From assembly GCF_021390335.1 (NCBI RefSeq), contig NZ_JAJUXK010000009.1, positions 186,001-250,000 on the forward strand: a stretch of 64,000 nucleotides of DNA, in the 5' to 3' direction. The DNA comes from Dyadobacter sp. CY343 (GTDB taxonomy: Bacteria; Bacteroidota; Bacteroidia; Cytophagales; Spirosomataceae). The notes below the pieces were generated by a model. It saw only the letters and a program-made list of their open reading frames with translations, had not been told where the DNA came from and searched no databases. Shown here in pieces: positions 8,496 to 16,967 of the stretch. Positions within the stretch are counted from its first letter, which is position 1. Every line of letters starts with the position of its first letter. Position numbers and translations under genes: made by a program.

Positions 8496-9221
8496 TCAAT
8501 TGTTGCCAGCGATCCACTGTTCGATGTTCCGGCTCAGTGTCTGCATATCCATTTGATCGTGGCTGTAAAAGATATCACCCTGCGCACTTTTGATCCACAG
8601 AAAACGGCTGGCTTTTTTATTGACAAAGAGCCAGACTGTTCTTCCGTCTTTGGTCCTGAACCTGCCTTTGGCATAATCACCCGCCGCAAATCCATTCTCT
8701 TTGTAAGAGATCTCGGGGATGCGGTCAACAAGTTGTTGCTCTTCAACTTGCTTTCTATTGATTTTTATTCCAAATGAGCCTTCGATCGCCAGTTTATCTG
8801 CATTCAGCCTTAATTCACTGCTTTTGTAATCTTTGAAACTGGTGAACAGCAGGGTGCCAATTACCACTACCAGCACGGTGCCCGCAATGTAGCTCCCCGC
8901 TTTCTGACCCGATTTTCCTTTGTTATAAGCTGCCGTTTTGACCAGAAAATATAGGTATGCGACCAATGGATATACGGTCATGAATATGCTTGCCCAGTTA
9001 TTATCGATGAGGCTCAGCAGACAAACGCCGATAAATAATGTCGCGGCCAGCGTAAGGTGGAATTGTTTAAACAGCCTGATGTAGGAAACAATATCAAATT
9101 GTTGCCGGTCCTGTTCCGACATCGTGTTATAGCCGGACAGACTGTACCTTGCATTTTTTTCGGTCACAAGAAAACCTATGGAACCGAATACGACAGAGAG
9201 GATGAGTGCGATGAGGATCAT
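8496..9221 (-). CDS. DUF3784-type membrane protein
   Basis: A 241-residue protein. The N-terminal 110 residues resemble DUF3784 (membrane segment, then SGYNTMSEQDRQQFD, then two more hydrophobic segments). A further membrane segment is near 130-150, followed by a soluble beta-rich C-terminal domain that looks like a bacterial PH-type fold. No enzymatic motif is visible. It has the same direction as its neighbours. Confidence 0.7.
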   Translation of the reverse strand: MILIALILSVVFGSIGFLVTEKNARYSLSGYNTMSEQDRQQFDIVSYIRLFKQFHLTLAATLFIGVCLLSLIDNNWASIFMTVYPLVAYLYFLVKTAAYNKGKSGQKAGSYIAGTVLVVVIGTLLFTSFKDYKSSELRLNADKLAIEGSFGIKINRKQVEEQQLVDRIPEISYKENGFAAGDYAKGRFRTKDGRTVWLFVNKKASRFLWIKSAQGDIFYSHDQMDMQTLSRNIEQWIAGNN

Positions 9222-9268
9222 AGCAACAAAATACTAAAAAGTATGCAGCACTCCCAGGGATTTCGGGC

Positions 9269-9724
9269 TTATTTACATTTGCTCTTCGCCAGTTTCACTC
9301 CGTCGTAGCGTACGCTGGCTTTGTCGTCAAAAACGAATTTCCCGTCTTTAAATACCCGGTTGCCCAGGCCTTCTACCAACAGCGTATCTTTCTTTAAGAA
9401 AGTTACTTCGTTGATAAACTGCGAATCGGCGGCCATGAAAGTATATAGTCCCCAGATCGTGTCGCCCTGCATTTTCCCCAATAACATTCCATTATTCTGC
9501 TGCTTTTCATAAAGCTTGTAGCCGAGACTGCCTTTGATACTATCCCCGAACATCAACGCATTAAACAATACCGTATCCTTTTGCACAAAAGATGCATAGC
9601 AGAGATTGAAGGTGCTGTCGGATTCAGAGGTTTTCGTATTGATCGCTGAATTTTCGGTCGGGCCGGAGTTACAGGCAGTGAGTACAAGCAGGGACAGGCC
9701 AATTAGTACGGGAGAGATTTTCAT
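9269..9724 (-). CDS. Small lipoprotein of unknown function
   Basis: A 151-residue protein with a lipoprotein signal: MKISPVLIGLSLLVLTAC with the lipobox LTAC (C18). The mature part is short, beta-rich and without a family I recognise. A standard Bacteroidota -7 element (TAGCTTTG) lies 56 nt upstream, which sets it apart from most neighbours in this block. Confidence 0.75.
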   Translation of the reverse strand: MKISPVLIGLSLLVLTACNSGPTENSAINTKTSESDSTFNLCYASFVQKDTVLFNALMFGDSIKGSLGYKLYEKQQNNGMLLGKMQGDTIWGLYTFMAADSQFINEVTFLKKDTLLVEGLGNRVFKDGKFVFDDKASVRYDGVKLAKSKCK

Positions 9725-9779
9725 ATTTTGGTTTGCAGCGCTGGCGGTTTTGGTTGTCGGGATAAAGATTACTTTTTCA

Positions 9780-9787
9780 CAAAGCTA
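9780..9787 (-). promoter_or_regulatory. TAnnTTTG -7 element for the lipoprotein gene
   Basis: TAGCTTTG on the minus strand, 56-63 nt before the start at 9724. It fits the primary sigma factor consensus of Bacteroidota; a TTTT stretch lies about 18 nt further upstream. Confidence 0.4.
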
Positions 9788-9879
9788 GATTCCGCGGACA
9801 AGTAAAAAAGTGACGTGAAGCAGCTCCGTTTTATGAGAATGATCATTGATTCAAATGCGGGCGATCACATCTTAAGAAC

Positions 9880-9917
9880 AAAAAAGCCGGCAAGACCCGA
9901 TGGTCGCCAGCTTTTTT
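9880..9917. terminator. Strong bidirectional terminator
   Basis: Arms AAAAAAGCCGGC (9880-9891) and GCCAGCTTTTTT (9906-9917) pair with one mismatch. The U-tract downstream of the DUF892 gene on the minus strand makes it that gene's terminator. Confidence 0.75.
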
Positions 9918-9937
9918 GTGTATTAAACCTGCGGAAA

Positions 9938-10483
9938 TTACTCTGCGCTGGCTTCTTCGTTTACATAGCTTTCTGCCAATTCGGTCAGGATATGATCGGT
10001 TTCGCCTTCCTGATCCAACGTTTGTTGCAATAGGGTAGCTGCTTCTTCGTAACCGAGTGTACGGGCGATATTTCTAAGGGTACCGTACGAAGCGATTTCG
10101 TAGTGTTCCACTTTTTGGGCTGCCATGATCAAGCCGCAGTCACGCACCATCGTGCCTTTATCTGTGCTTTCGATGATCTCGTTAGCTTCCTCGATCAAGC
10201 CTTCCATTGCAGCACATTTTTTAGCCTGCGCTTTTTCCCCTACAATCTCAAAAACCTGCTCCAAAGTTGCTGCATGTTGTTGAGTTTGCTCAGTGTGCAA
10301 TTCGAATGCTGATTTCAATTCTTCGGAAGTTGCATTTTTGGACAACTTAACCAATGCCTTTGCCAGGTTTTTTTCAGCCCAGTAAATGTCTTTCAGTCCA
10401 TCAACGAACAGTTCTTTCAGCTTCGCGCTATCTTGTTCAGTAATTTGTTTTGTGGCTTTGGTCTTGCTTTTAGTCGTTTTCAT
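9938..10483 (-). CDS. DUF892 (YciE/YciF) ferritin-like protein
   Basis: A 181-residue protein. I start it at 10483 (MKTTKSKTKATKQ), because the upstream extension is non-coding in appearance. The domain is an all-helical ferritin-like bundle: LKELFVDGLKDIYWAEKNL, then HTEQTQQHAATLEQVF, then KVEHYEIASYGTL and EGETDHILTELAE. Conserved Glu/His residues fit a di-metal site. The family is stress-induced in enterobacteria and common in soil bacteria; its chemistry is not settled. A promoter-like motif at 10535-10552 faces it. Confidence 0.93.
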   Translation of the reverse strand: MKTTKSKTKATKQITEQDSAKLKELFVDGLKDIYWAEKNLAKALVKLSKNATSEELKSAFELHTEQTQQHAATLEQVFEIVGEKAQAKKCAAMEGLIEEANEIIESTDKGTMVRDCGLIMAAQKVEHYEIASYGTLRNIARTLGYEEAATLLQQTLDQEGETDHILTELAESYVNEEASAE

Positions 10484-10534
10484 GATTTCAGTTTGTAAAG
10501 TTTTGAGTTCTGGAAAATTTCCACTGCCGCCGCT

Positions 10535-10552
10535 TCTAAAAATTTTGTACCA
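10535..10552 (-). promoter_or_regulatory. Stress-block promoter-like motif (DUF892 gene)
   Basis: Minus strand TGGTACAAAATTTTTAGA, with TGG 69 nt before the start. It shares a divergent gap with the motif at 10707. Confidence 0.4.
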
Positions 10553-10706
10553 GCACATATTTTGCAAGTGGGTCGGGCTGGGATGAACAGTCGCACTAAT
10601 ACACGCGTGGAAATGCGCGAGGCAGCCGCGCCGGCAGCTGATCCCGGAATTGGAAAGCTGTTCCCCAATTTACTTTGTATTAAGCGTGTAAGTGCACTTT
10701 TAACGC

Positions 10707-10724
10707 TGGCATAGTTCTTATCTA
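10707..10724 (+). promoter_or_regulatory. Stress-block promoter-like motif (GT4 gene)
   Basis: TGGCATAGTTCTTATCTA, 50 nt before the glycosyltransferase start. Confidence 0.4.
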
Positions 10725-10756
10725 TCCGTGTCAATTTTTATTTTGGCACAATCGAT

Positions 10757-11914
10757 ATGGGCATCAACTTACAGCAAGATTTGCTATGTTTTTCCCACCT
10801 GAGGTGGGATTTCGTCTTTCAACGTCCGCAACACTTAATGACGCGCTTCGCTAAGAACGGAAACGTTTTTTTTCTGGAAGAACCATTTTTTGATGCGACT
10901 GACAGACCTTACATTCAGTTTGAAAAAAAGCTTCCCGGACTATCGGTCTGTGTGCCGCATTTACCGGCAGATTGCACACACCAACAGTCTAATGAGATTA
11001 TGAGGGAATTGCTTGCGTCCTTCTTTGAAGACCGTGGCAGCACCAACTTTGTATTCTGGTATTACACGCCGATGGCTTTTGAATTTTCGAAAACCTTCAA
11101 GCCGGACCTGCTAGTGTACGATTGCATGGATGAACTGTCGGCTTTCAAATTTGCTCCGGCCGGGATCCGGGAGCTGGAACAGCAGCTGCTCGCAAAAGCT
11201 GATATTGTTTTCACAGGCGGTGTTACGCTTTACGAGGCTAAGAAAAACAGTCATTCGAACATTCACCCGTTCCCAAGCAGCATTGAAAAAGAGCATTTCC
11301 AGTCGGCAAGGGTTGTACTTACCGAGCCGGCGGACCAGGCGAAAGTCGCAGGTATCAAACTCGGTTTCTATGGTGTGATCGATGAGCGGTTTGATCAGGA
11401 ACTGATCAGGGAAATTGCTGCTCGCAGACCAGACTGGCAAATTATGCTGATCGGGCCAGTAGTTAAAATAGACCCTGCATTGCTTCCGGTTGCCGATAAT
11501 ATTCATTATCTCGGTTCGAAAAAATACCAGGAATTGCCTTCCTACCTGTCCGGTTGGAATGTGGCTCTGATCCCATTTTTGCTTAATGAATCCACCAAAT
11601 TTATCAGTCCAACCAAAACACCGGAATACCTGGCGGCTGGAAGACCGGTCGTGTCGACACCGATCAGGGATGTGGTATTACCGTATGCAAAACTCGGACT
11701 GGTGAGCATTGGCGACGATGCGGAAACTTTCATTTCGGCTATTGAATACGAGTTGGGAAATCTGGATAATCCGGACTGGCTCGAATCAGTGGATCAATAT
11801 CTTGCCGACAAATCATGGGAAGATACCTATGCATCCATGGCGGCATTAATGCTGGCCGCGACGAGAAAGGATAAGGCAGTTGTATTAACGAGAGAATTGA
11901 AAAATGCCAGCTGA
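10757..11914 (+). CDS. Glycosyltransferase, GT4-like (TuaH-type)
   Basis: A 385-residue GT-B fold transferase. The N-terminal half opens with FSHLRWDFVFQRPQHLM, typical of TuaH-like enzymes. The C-terminal half has the nucleotide-sugar site pattern SPTKTPEYLAAGRPVVSTP. The sugar and acceptor are unknown. The stop overlaps the next gene by 11 nt, so it is translated together with a GH1-like hydrolase. It begins the rightward half of a divergent pair with DUF892. Confidence 0.88.
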   Translation: MGINLQQDLLCFSHLRWDFVFQRPQHLMTRFAKNGNVFFLEEPFFDATDRPYIQFEKKLPGLSVCVPHLPADCTHQQSNEIMRELLASFFEDRGSTNFVFWYYTPMAFEFSKTFKPDLLVYDCMDELSAFKFAPAGIRELEQQLLAKADIVFTGGVTLYEAKKNSHSNIHPFPSSIEKEHFQSARVVLTEPADQAKVAGIKLGFYGVIDERFDQELIREIAARRPDWQIMLIGPVVKIDPALLPVADNIHYLGSKKYQELPSYLSGWNVALIPFLLNESTKFISPTKTPEYLAAGRPVVSTPIRDVVLPYAKLGLVSIGDDAETFISAIEYELGNLDNPDWLESVDQYLADKSWEDTYASMAALMLAATRKDKAVVLTRELKNAS

Positions 11915-13148
11915 CGATTACGCACGAAATACACATTTTCAAACGCAGAACAGCCCATTCCGTACATTCTGGATGGGAGGGTTCGAATGCACGGACCAGC
12001 TTAATTCCAGCGGCGACCGCGTGGACCTTTTGGAAGTTACCGGGCATCTGGAATTGATCAATGAGGATTATGCACGGCTTAGCTCGCTGGGTATGAGGAC
12101 GGTGCGTGAAGGGATCAGGTGGAGCACTGTGGAATACAAGCCGTATCACTACGACTTTTCCGCTGTGTTATGGATGATGAAAGCAGGGAAAATGAATGGC
12201 GTACAGCAAATCTGGGATATCTGCCATTTCGGGTTTCCAGCAGACCTTACCCCTTTACACCCTCATTTTACGCCGCGTTTCGTGGCGCTTTGCAAGGCGT
12301 TTGTTGCATTTTATACCGCCAATTTTCCTGGTGAAGTGTTTTTCGTTACTCCGGTGAATGAAGTGAGCTTTCTTTCCTGGCTGGGGGGAGAGGTAGCGGG
12401 CACTTCGCCTTACTGCCAGCGAAACGGATGGAATGTGAAGTATGCCTTGATGAAAGCATATATCGCGGGGGCAAGGGCGATGAAAGAAATGAGCGACCAT
12501 GTAAGGATACTCACCACCGAGCCGCTCGTCAATATGGTGCCCGTACTTGATCCGACACTGGACGATTTACTCGCGGCTTCATTGGAAAACGAGCAGCAGT
12601 TTCAGTCCGTCGATATGCTTTGTGGGAAGATCTGCCCGGAACTAGGCGGGAGTATGGACCTGCTCGATATTTTAGGATTTAATTATTACTACAATAACCA
12701 GTGGATCGTGGGCAGCTACCAGTTCCTGGGCTGGAATGATGAAGTGAACGATCCGAGGTGGAAAGAACTGGCCGACATGCTGGAAGCCGCTTACCTGCGG
12801 TACGATAAACCCTTCGTGATCTCCGAAACGAGTCACCCGAAGGAAGACCGACCTATCTGGATTAGAATGATCGCGGCACAATGTGCAGAGCTGATCAACC
12901 GCGGCGCGCCGATCCTGGGCGTTTGCCTCTACCCGGTTATCGACCGCCCCGATTGGGATAATCTTCATATCTGGCACCAGGCAGGTTTGTGGGACAACGA
13001 TTTTTCGGAAAGACACGCGAGGGTATTGCACACAGAATCGGCAGTTGCGCTGGCGGAAAGTCAGCGGCTTATCGAGCTCACATTAAGGAGCAGAAAAATG
13101 GAGATAGAGGGCGCATCAGAGGTTCCATCAGGCTACCTGCTGGCATAA
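11904..13148 (+). CDS. GH1-like family glycoside hydrolase (clan GH-A fold)
   Basis: A 414-residue cytoplasmic protein without signal peptide. It has the (beta/alpha)8 hydrolase layout: FWMGGFECTDQ at the start, acid/base candidate E153 in TPVNE, and nucleophile candidate E308 in FVISETSH, the spacing expected for clan GH-A. It overlaps the upstream glycosyltransferase, so one pathway may make and trim the same saccharide (inference). It is shorter than usual GH1 enzymes and diverges from them, so the substrate is open. Confidence 0.82.
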   Translation: MPADDYARNTHFQTQNSPFRTFWMGGFECTDQLNSSGDRVDLLEVTGHLELINEDYARLSSLGMRTVREGIRWSTVEYKPYHYDFSAVLWMMKAGKMNGVQQIWDICHFGFPADLTPLHPHFTPRFVALCKAFVAFYTANFPGEVFFVTPVNEVSFLSWLGGEVAGTSPYCQRNGWNVKYALMKAYIAGARAMKEMSDHVRILTTEPLVNMVPVLDPTLDDLLAASLENEQQFQSVDMLCGKICPELGGSMDLLDILGFNYYYNNQWIVGSYQFLGWNDEVNDPRWKELADMLEAAYLRYDKPFVISETSHPKEDRPIWIRMIAAQCAELINRGAPILGVCLYPVIDRPDWDNLHIWHQAGLWDNDFSERHARVLHTESAVALAESQRLIELTLRSRKMEIEGASEVPSGYLLA

Positions 13149-13158
13149 TTTTAGAAAT
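13141..13158 (+). promoter_or_regulatory. Stress-block promoter-like motif (small secreted protein gene)
   Basis: TGGCATAATTTTAGAAAT, 56 nt before the start at 13197. It overlaps the stop codon of the GH1-like gene. Confidence 0.42.
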
Positions 13159-13196
13159 GTGTCACTTATTATATCATCAACCAACTATCATTCATT

Positions 13197-13718
13197 ATGA
13201 AAAAGTCAATCATGCTGGTCGCTGCGGCGATTTTATATGCTACCACAATCTCATATTCACAAACTACGGGCACCGGCGCTGGCGAAACCAACAAGCCAAG
13301 TGCGCAGAATCCAAATAGCCAGGCTCCAAGCAAAACCCATCAAGGTAATACTGATAAAGGCAGCCCGGCTCCGTCAGGCGGTAGCGCTCAGGGTGGAAAT
13401 ACCGGCAAAGTCGATACGCGCAGCAAGCAGGCACAGCAAAATACACCTGGCGACGGCAGTACCCGCCCTGGTGGCGCTTCGAATGAGAACGCAAACGACG
13501 TAGGACGATATTCAGATAATGATGCAGCGAATGAAAAGTCGATGCTGAATTCCAAAAAAGCGGTGGAAGCGCGCAGAAAAAATATGACTGAGGGCGACAC
13601 GACCATGAAAAAAGGCAGCGGATCGGCTCCCAAGAATACTAAAAATCACACAGGTAAAACTGGTAACTATCAGAACCAGGAGATCAAGCATAATCAAAGA
13701 ACACCGACGCGTCCCTGA
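13197..13718 (+). CDS. Small secreted low-complexity protein
   Basis: A 173-residue protein with a signal peptide (MKKSIMLVAAAILYATTISYS). The mature part is disordered and rich in Gly, Ser, Asn, Gln and Lys, with basic repeats near the end (KGSGSAPKNTKNHTGKTG). No domain is recognisable. It follows the GH1-like gene closely but has its own promoter-like motif. Confidence 0.7.
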   Translation: MKKSIMLVAAAILYATTISYSQTTGTGAGETNKPSAQNPNSQAPSKTHQGNTDKGSPAPSGGSAQGGNTGKVDTRSKQAQQNTPGDGSTRPGGASNENANDVGRYSDNDAANEKSMLNSKKAVEARRKNMTEGDTTMKKGSGSAPKNTKNHTGKTGNYQNQEIKHNQRTPTRP

Positions 13719-13747
13719 TCGCGGCGACTAACAATATAACAGAATTC

Positions 13748-13806
13748 GGGTCAGTACCAGCGATATTTGATTTATCGCCGGTAACTGGCCCGAAACGTTT
13801 TTATCG
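13748..13806. terminator. Hairpin between convergent genes
   Basis: Imperfect stem GGGTCAGTACCAGCGATA with TATCGCCGGTAACTGGCCC, then AAACGTTTTTA. It separates the small secreted protein gene from the LEA2 gene. Confidence 0.55.
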
Positions 13807-13815
13807 ATTGCAATC

Positions 13816-14733
13816 TTATTCCGCCGCCTTCTTCACTGTATTTACAATCTCGTCGAGTGTACCGGATATCGTACTGACCATTTTACTGTTTTGCAGCATC
13901 TTATTTTCAGATTCGATCTCTCCTGAAAACTTGCAGGCAAAGCGGGTATCTTTCTTATCAGTCAGTAATTTCCAGCCGCTTTTCATTACACTTCCATCCG
14001 TCATTTGAGCATGCACAGAAATATTCTGACTTCCTTTGGCGGGAATGCTGATGTTCTTTTCGAGTACGCCATTCATTTCCAACGCGTCTTCAATGCTGAA
14101 ACTGAATTTTCCGTCGCGCATTTTCAACGGAAATAGATTTGGATTAAAAACCGCTACCTCGATGTCCATTCCCTTACTTTTCAGTGCGAATGCATTCAGG
14201 TCTACGTGCTTCACCTCCACTTTGGGTAGCCGCAATGCGGGCAATCTTTTCGAAAAATCCATATTGAACTTACGCTCTCCCGCAATCGGCACATCCACCT
14301 CGAAAGAAGCTTTGACGGAATAATCTGCGCTGTCGATTTTTTGGTTATCAAAATATTTAATTACCTGCGCCATCGGTTTTGCCATGATTTCCATAGGCAA
14401 GGTGAGGGTGGAACTGTCGGAAGAACGGATGTGGATCGGCTTTTCGTAGCTGTCCTCGATCACCTTTACGGAATCGATATAGATGATGTAGTTCAGTTTC
14501 CTCGTTTTGATATCCACAGGAAGCGGATTATGGATCGAGATCTTACTTACCAATTTAATACGTTCCGCATCTATATCCGTAATACTGGCCGACGCAACGC
14601 CCAGTGTAGGCATTACCTTGTCCGCCGCATTTTCCTTAACTTTTTCAGAAGTAGGTGACTTCCACCACCATATCCCGACTCCGGCCAGTACCAGCAATAC
14701 CAGTAAAATGACCAACCATTTATTGAAGCGCAT
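13816..14733 (-). CDS. LEA2/WHy-type protein, membrane anchored
   Basis: A 305-residue protein with one N-terminal membrane segment (residues about 5-25, ending WWWK). Two successive LEA-type-2 (WHy) like units follow: residues about 45-165 (SKISIHNPLPVDIKTRKLNY) and about 175-290 (DIEVAVFNPNLFPLKMRDGKF). LEA2 proteins are linked to desiccation and hypersensitive-type stress; the bacterial role is not defined. It is divergent from the DUF4142 gene and carries a promoter-like motif at 14773-14790. Confidence 0.85.
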   Translation of the reverse strand: MRFNKWLVILLVLLVLAGVGIWWWKSPTSEKVKENAADKVMPTLGVASASITDIDAERIKLVSKISIHNPLPVDIKTRKLNYIIYIDSVKVIEDSYEKPIHIRSSDSSTLTLPMEIMAKPMAQVIKYFDNQKIDSADYSVKASFEVDVPIAGERKFNMDFSKRLPALRLPKVEVKHVDLNAFALKSKGMDIEVAVFNPNLFPLKMRDGKFSFSIEDALEMNGVLEKNISIPAKGSQNISVHAQMTDGSVMKSGWKLLTDKKDTRFACKFSGEIESENKMLQNSKMVSTISGTLDEIVNTVKKAAE

Positions 14734-14772
14734 AGACAGAAAATTAGGATGTTGAAAGTGTTTTTCCAGCCG

Positions 14773-14790
14773 ATACCAATTCCCGTGCCA
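14773..14790 (-). promoter_or_regulatory. Stress-block promoter-like motif (LEA2 gene)
   Basis: Minus strand TGGCACGGGAATTGGTAT, 57 nt before the start. This is the copy nearest to a sigma-54 site: TGGCACG, 4 nt, TTGG. Confidence 0.5.
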
Positions 14791-14856
14791 CGCTGATTAT
14801 CAACATATTTACCCAAAAATGGAAAAAATCAGAGCACTTCATTGAGTTGCCGCTGC

Positions 14857-14874
14857 TGGCATGGTTTTAAGAGT
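14857..14874 (+). promoter_or_regulatory. Stress-block promoter-like motif (DUF4142 gene)
   Basis: TGGCATGGTTTTAAGAGT, 107 nt before the preferred start, or 59 nt before the alternative in-frame ATG at 14916. It faces away from the LEA2 copy. Confidence 0.38.
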
Positions 14875-14963
14875 CGCAGCCTGTCTTCCTGGACAAACAC
14901 GTTCCGGGCGATTGCATGAGGAATACGGATTTTCAATCAATCACAAATCAAAACACATTTAAA

Positions 14964-15488
14964 ATGAGAGCAATTTTTTTATCAACCCTGTGTATAGTGC
15001 TGACCGCAGCACTGGCTTTTACGGACCGTTTTCAAACGGATTCGCCGGATAAGCAATTCGTACTCGCAGCGGCCGACGGCGGTATGCTGGAAGTGAAGCT
15101 GGGCGAGCTGGCTTCCGAGCGCGCCACTTCGGCAAAATGCAAGGAGTTTGGGAAAATGATGATTACGGATCACACCAAAGTGAACGGAGAACTGAAAGCG
15201 CTGGCTCAAAAAAAGCAAATCACGATTCCCGCCCGGCTAAGCGCAATGAAGCAGCAGCAATATGATAGCCTGGCCGCCCAGAATGGGGAAAAATTTGATA
15301 TGCTTTATATGAATATGATGATCGCGTCACACGAAGAAACGATCGGACTTTTTCAAACTGAATCGAACAAAGGGCAGGATCCTGACTTTAAGAAATGGGC
15401 GGATTCGAAAATTCCTGCATTAAAGCACCACCTGGAAATGGCGAAGCAGCTATTTCCTGCACAATCAACCGGATCTTCGGTTAAATAA
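14964..15488 (+). CDS. Exported DUF4142 protein
   Basis: A 174-residue protein. The ATG at 14964 gives a signal peptide (MRAIFLSTLCIVLTAALA), so I prefer it over the in-frame ATG at 14916. The rest is the four-helix, ferritin-like DUF4142 fold: FVLAAADGGMLEVKLGELA, FGKMMITDHTKVNGELKALA, ASHEETIGLFQTES, WADSKIPALKHHLEMA. The conserved Glu/Asp/His set is typical. The family is periplasmic and stress-associated in soil bacteria; its biochemical role is unknown. Confidence 0.92.
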   Translation: MRAIFLSTLCIVLTAALAFTDRFQTDSPDKQFVLAAADGGMLEVKLGELASERATSAKCKEFGKMMITDHTKVNGELKALAQKKQITIPARLSAMKQQQYDSLAAQNGEKFDMLYMNMMIASHEETIGLFQTESNKGQDPDFKKWADSKIPALKHHLEMAKQLFPAQSTGSSVK

Positions 15489-15508
15489 GTTTGCAAATTC
15501 TGGTAGTT

Positions 15509-15543
15509 AAAAAGCCGCCCGCACCGATTGCAGGCGGCTTTTT
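15509..15543. terminator. Perfect 11-bp bidirectional terminator
   Basis: AAAAAGCCGCC (15509-15519) pairs with GGCGGCTTTTT (15533-15543). It ends both the DUF4142 gene and the convergent DUF6766 gene. Confidence 0.85.
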
Positions 15544-15559
15544 GTGCAAAAAAAATGGC

Positions 15560-16231
15560 TTACTTCCCTGTTTCAGAATTTGGCGCATCGACTGGTTTCG
15601 ATTCCGGCGATCCCTTTTGTCGAAGAAAAATGGTGAATATTACAATACTGGCAATGGACAGAAATTCGCTCTGCCAGTTTTGAAAGGTTTCAAACCAGAA
15701 GTTAGCTTGTGTCAGATAGTCGCCCATGGTATCCGGGGATAACCCGTTGAGGAGCTGCTGGTCATTGTGATCGACCCAGCTACCGTATAAGTGCAGTAGC
15801 CAGCTCGTTAGGAAAAGGATCCCGAATGTGATCGCCAGTGAGTTTTCGTAAAGTTTTAAAATAAATCCGCCTTTTCGTACCGGCCAGGGCGCATCGGGTC
15901 CAGGCTGCGGCTCGCGGTCTACATCTTCGGGCTCATCAAGTGATTTTGACTCTGCGGAGCCCTTTTGACGAAGTCCCACTGTAAGTACTACATACAATGC
16001 CATTTGTAAAAACTCACTTTCAAAATTTTCAAATGTTGCAGAAATGAAATGCCCGCTTTGCAGGTAGGCGGCGAGGCTCAGTGCGGCTGCCTGGTGTTCT
16101 TCCAGTTCCGAATTGTGCTCGTGCCAGCCGGTTAACGCCTGGGCAATGAGGGTTACCATAAAAAGGCCCACAAAGAGCAGGCCGAGCCCATTTTGATACA
16201 GAAACGAATGCTTTTTGGAAGTTTGGCTCAT
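15560..16231 (-). CDS. DUF6766-type membrane protein with an internal duplication
   Basis: A 223-residue membrane protein. I start at 16231 (MSQTSKKHSFLYQNGLG); the upstream in-frame extension looks non-coding. It has four membrane segments in two related halves. Each half has a hydrophobic pair followed by a copy of F-x(2)-T-F-x-N-x-x-S-E-F-L and ends in LRQKGS-x-ESK, near residues 110 and 210. A Pro-rich linker joins them. The family is found in soil bacteria; no function is known. I see no clear stress-type promoter motif before it. Confidence 0.8.
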   Translation of the reverse strand: MSQTSKKHSFLYQNGLGLLFVGLFMVTLIAQALTGWHEHNSELEEHQAAALSLAAYLQSGHFISATFENFESEFLQMALYVVLTVGLRQKGSAESKSLDEPEDVDREPQPGPDAPWPVRKGGFILKLYENSLAITFGILFLTSWLLHLYGSWVDHNDQQLLNGLSPDTMGDYLTQANFWFETFQNWQSEFLSIASIVIFTIFLRQKGSPESKPVDAPNSETGK

Positions 16232-16293
16232 TGGAGAGTTTAGATAAATGTTTATGTAAGTTGCCGAAAAAGTAAAACCTGGCAAAGAAATAA

Positions 16294-16331
16294 GAACAAA
16301 AACGGTCCGGAAATCCGGACCGTTTTTGTTC
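16294..16331. terminator. Perfect 17-bp hairpin terminator
   Basis: GAACAAAAACGGTCCGG (16294-16310) pairs with its exact complement (16315-16331) around AAAT. It is downstream of the hypothetical gene ending at 16474 and insulates the DUF6766 gene. Confidence 0.85.
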
Positions 16332-16387
16332 ATCAATTTTGCAACCATCAACTGAACCCATTCTATCACTACCAACCTCACCAGTTA

Positions 16388-16470
16388 ATTCACTCACTCA
16401 CTCATTCCGGTTTCACCGCAGCCCGGCCCACGGCGGCTCATTCATTCACTCATTCACTCATTCACTCATT
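16388..16470. repeat. Short tandem repeats of a CATTCACT-type octamer
   Basis: Two blocks (16388-16406 and 16437-16470) are built of ATTCACTC words, separated by a GC-rich 30-nt stretch. They lie just beyond the stop of the gene at 16474. Replication slippage is the simple explanation. Confidence 0.6.
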
Positions 16471-16473
16471 AAA

Positions 16474-16959
16474 TCACCTCCGCTTCCTGCCCAGCCAGGC
16501 AACAGCCACGATCGTAATCAACGAACCCAATGCAATTTTGCGGACCAAACCCGCTTTGTTGTATTTGAGCTCAGCTTTTCCGCCCAGCTCGCCGAAAAAG
16601 TCCGGAATGTGGCCACTTTGAATATCCTCTTTTACTCCTTCTATAACATTCACACGATCGGCAAGTAACAGCAAAAGCCAGTGCCGGATCATGGATTCGG
16701 AGTAGCGGAATGCAAAACGCCTGATTTTTCCACTCAGTCCGGCTGGCGGATTGGGTGTACCAAATACGGCAGACAAACTGGGACGCTCATTGGAATGCAG
16801 CACTTCCACCAATGCCGGCTGCTGTGCGGGTCTTTCCCAGATCATTCCCTTATTGTCATTTTCGGTCCGTCGCTTCATGGGATAGGCCGGTACATCCAAT
16901 GGATCAGCATCGATCCCCCAGCCCTTGATGTGACTATAATCTCTTTCTGTATTTTTCAT
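16474..16959 (-). CDS. Hypothetical protein with C-terminal membrane segment
   Basis: A 161-residue protein. The N-terminal third is hydrophilic with many Pro and Arg (GWGIDADPLDVPAYPMKRR). Residues about 140-158 form one membrane helix (KIALGSLITIVAVAWLG), ending in a basic tail (RKRR). I recognise no domain. It follows the zinc alcohol dehydrogenase after 8 nt, so both are in one transcript. Confidence 0.7.
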   Translation of the reverse strand: MKNTERDYSHIKGWGIDADPLDVPAYPMKRRTENDNKGMIWERPAQQPALVEVLHSNERPSLSAVFGTPNPPAGLSGKIRRFAFRYSESMIRHWLLLLLADRVNVIEGVKEDIQSGHIPDFFGELGGKAELKYNKAGLVRKIALGSLITIVAVAWLGRKRR

Positions 16960-16967
16960 AATGTTCG

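Noticed and set aside
16270-16292. Possible copy of the stress-block promoter motif before the DUF6766 gene
   Set aside because: The sequence reads TGCCAGGTTTTACTTTTT and lacks the TGGCA core, so I do not count it.
16231-16381. Extended upstream start for the DUF6766 gene
   Set aside because: The added 50 residues run through the perfect terminator hairpin at 16294-16331 and have no protein-like features.
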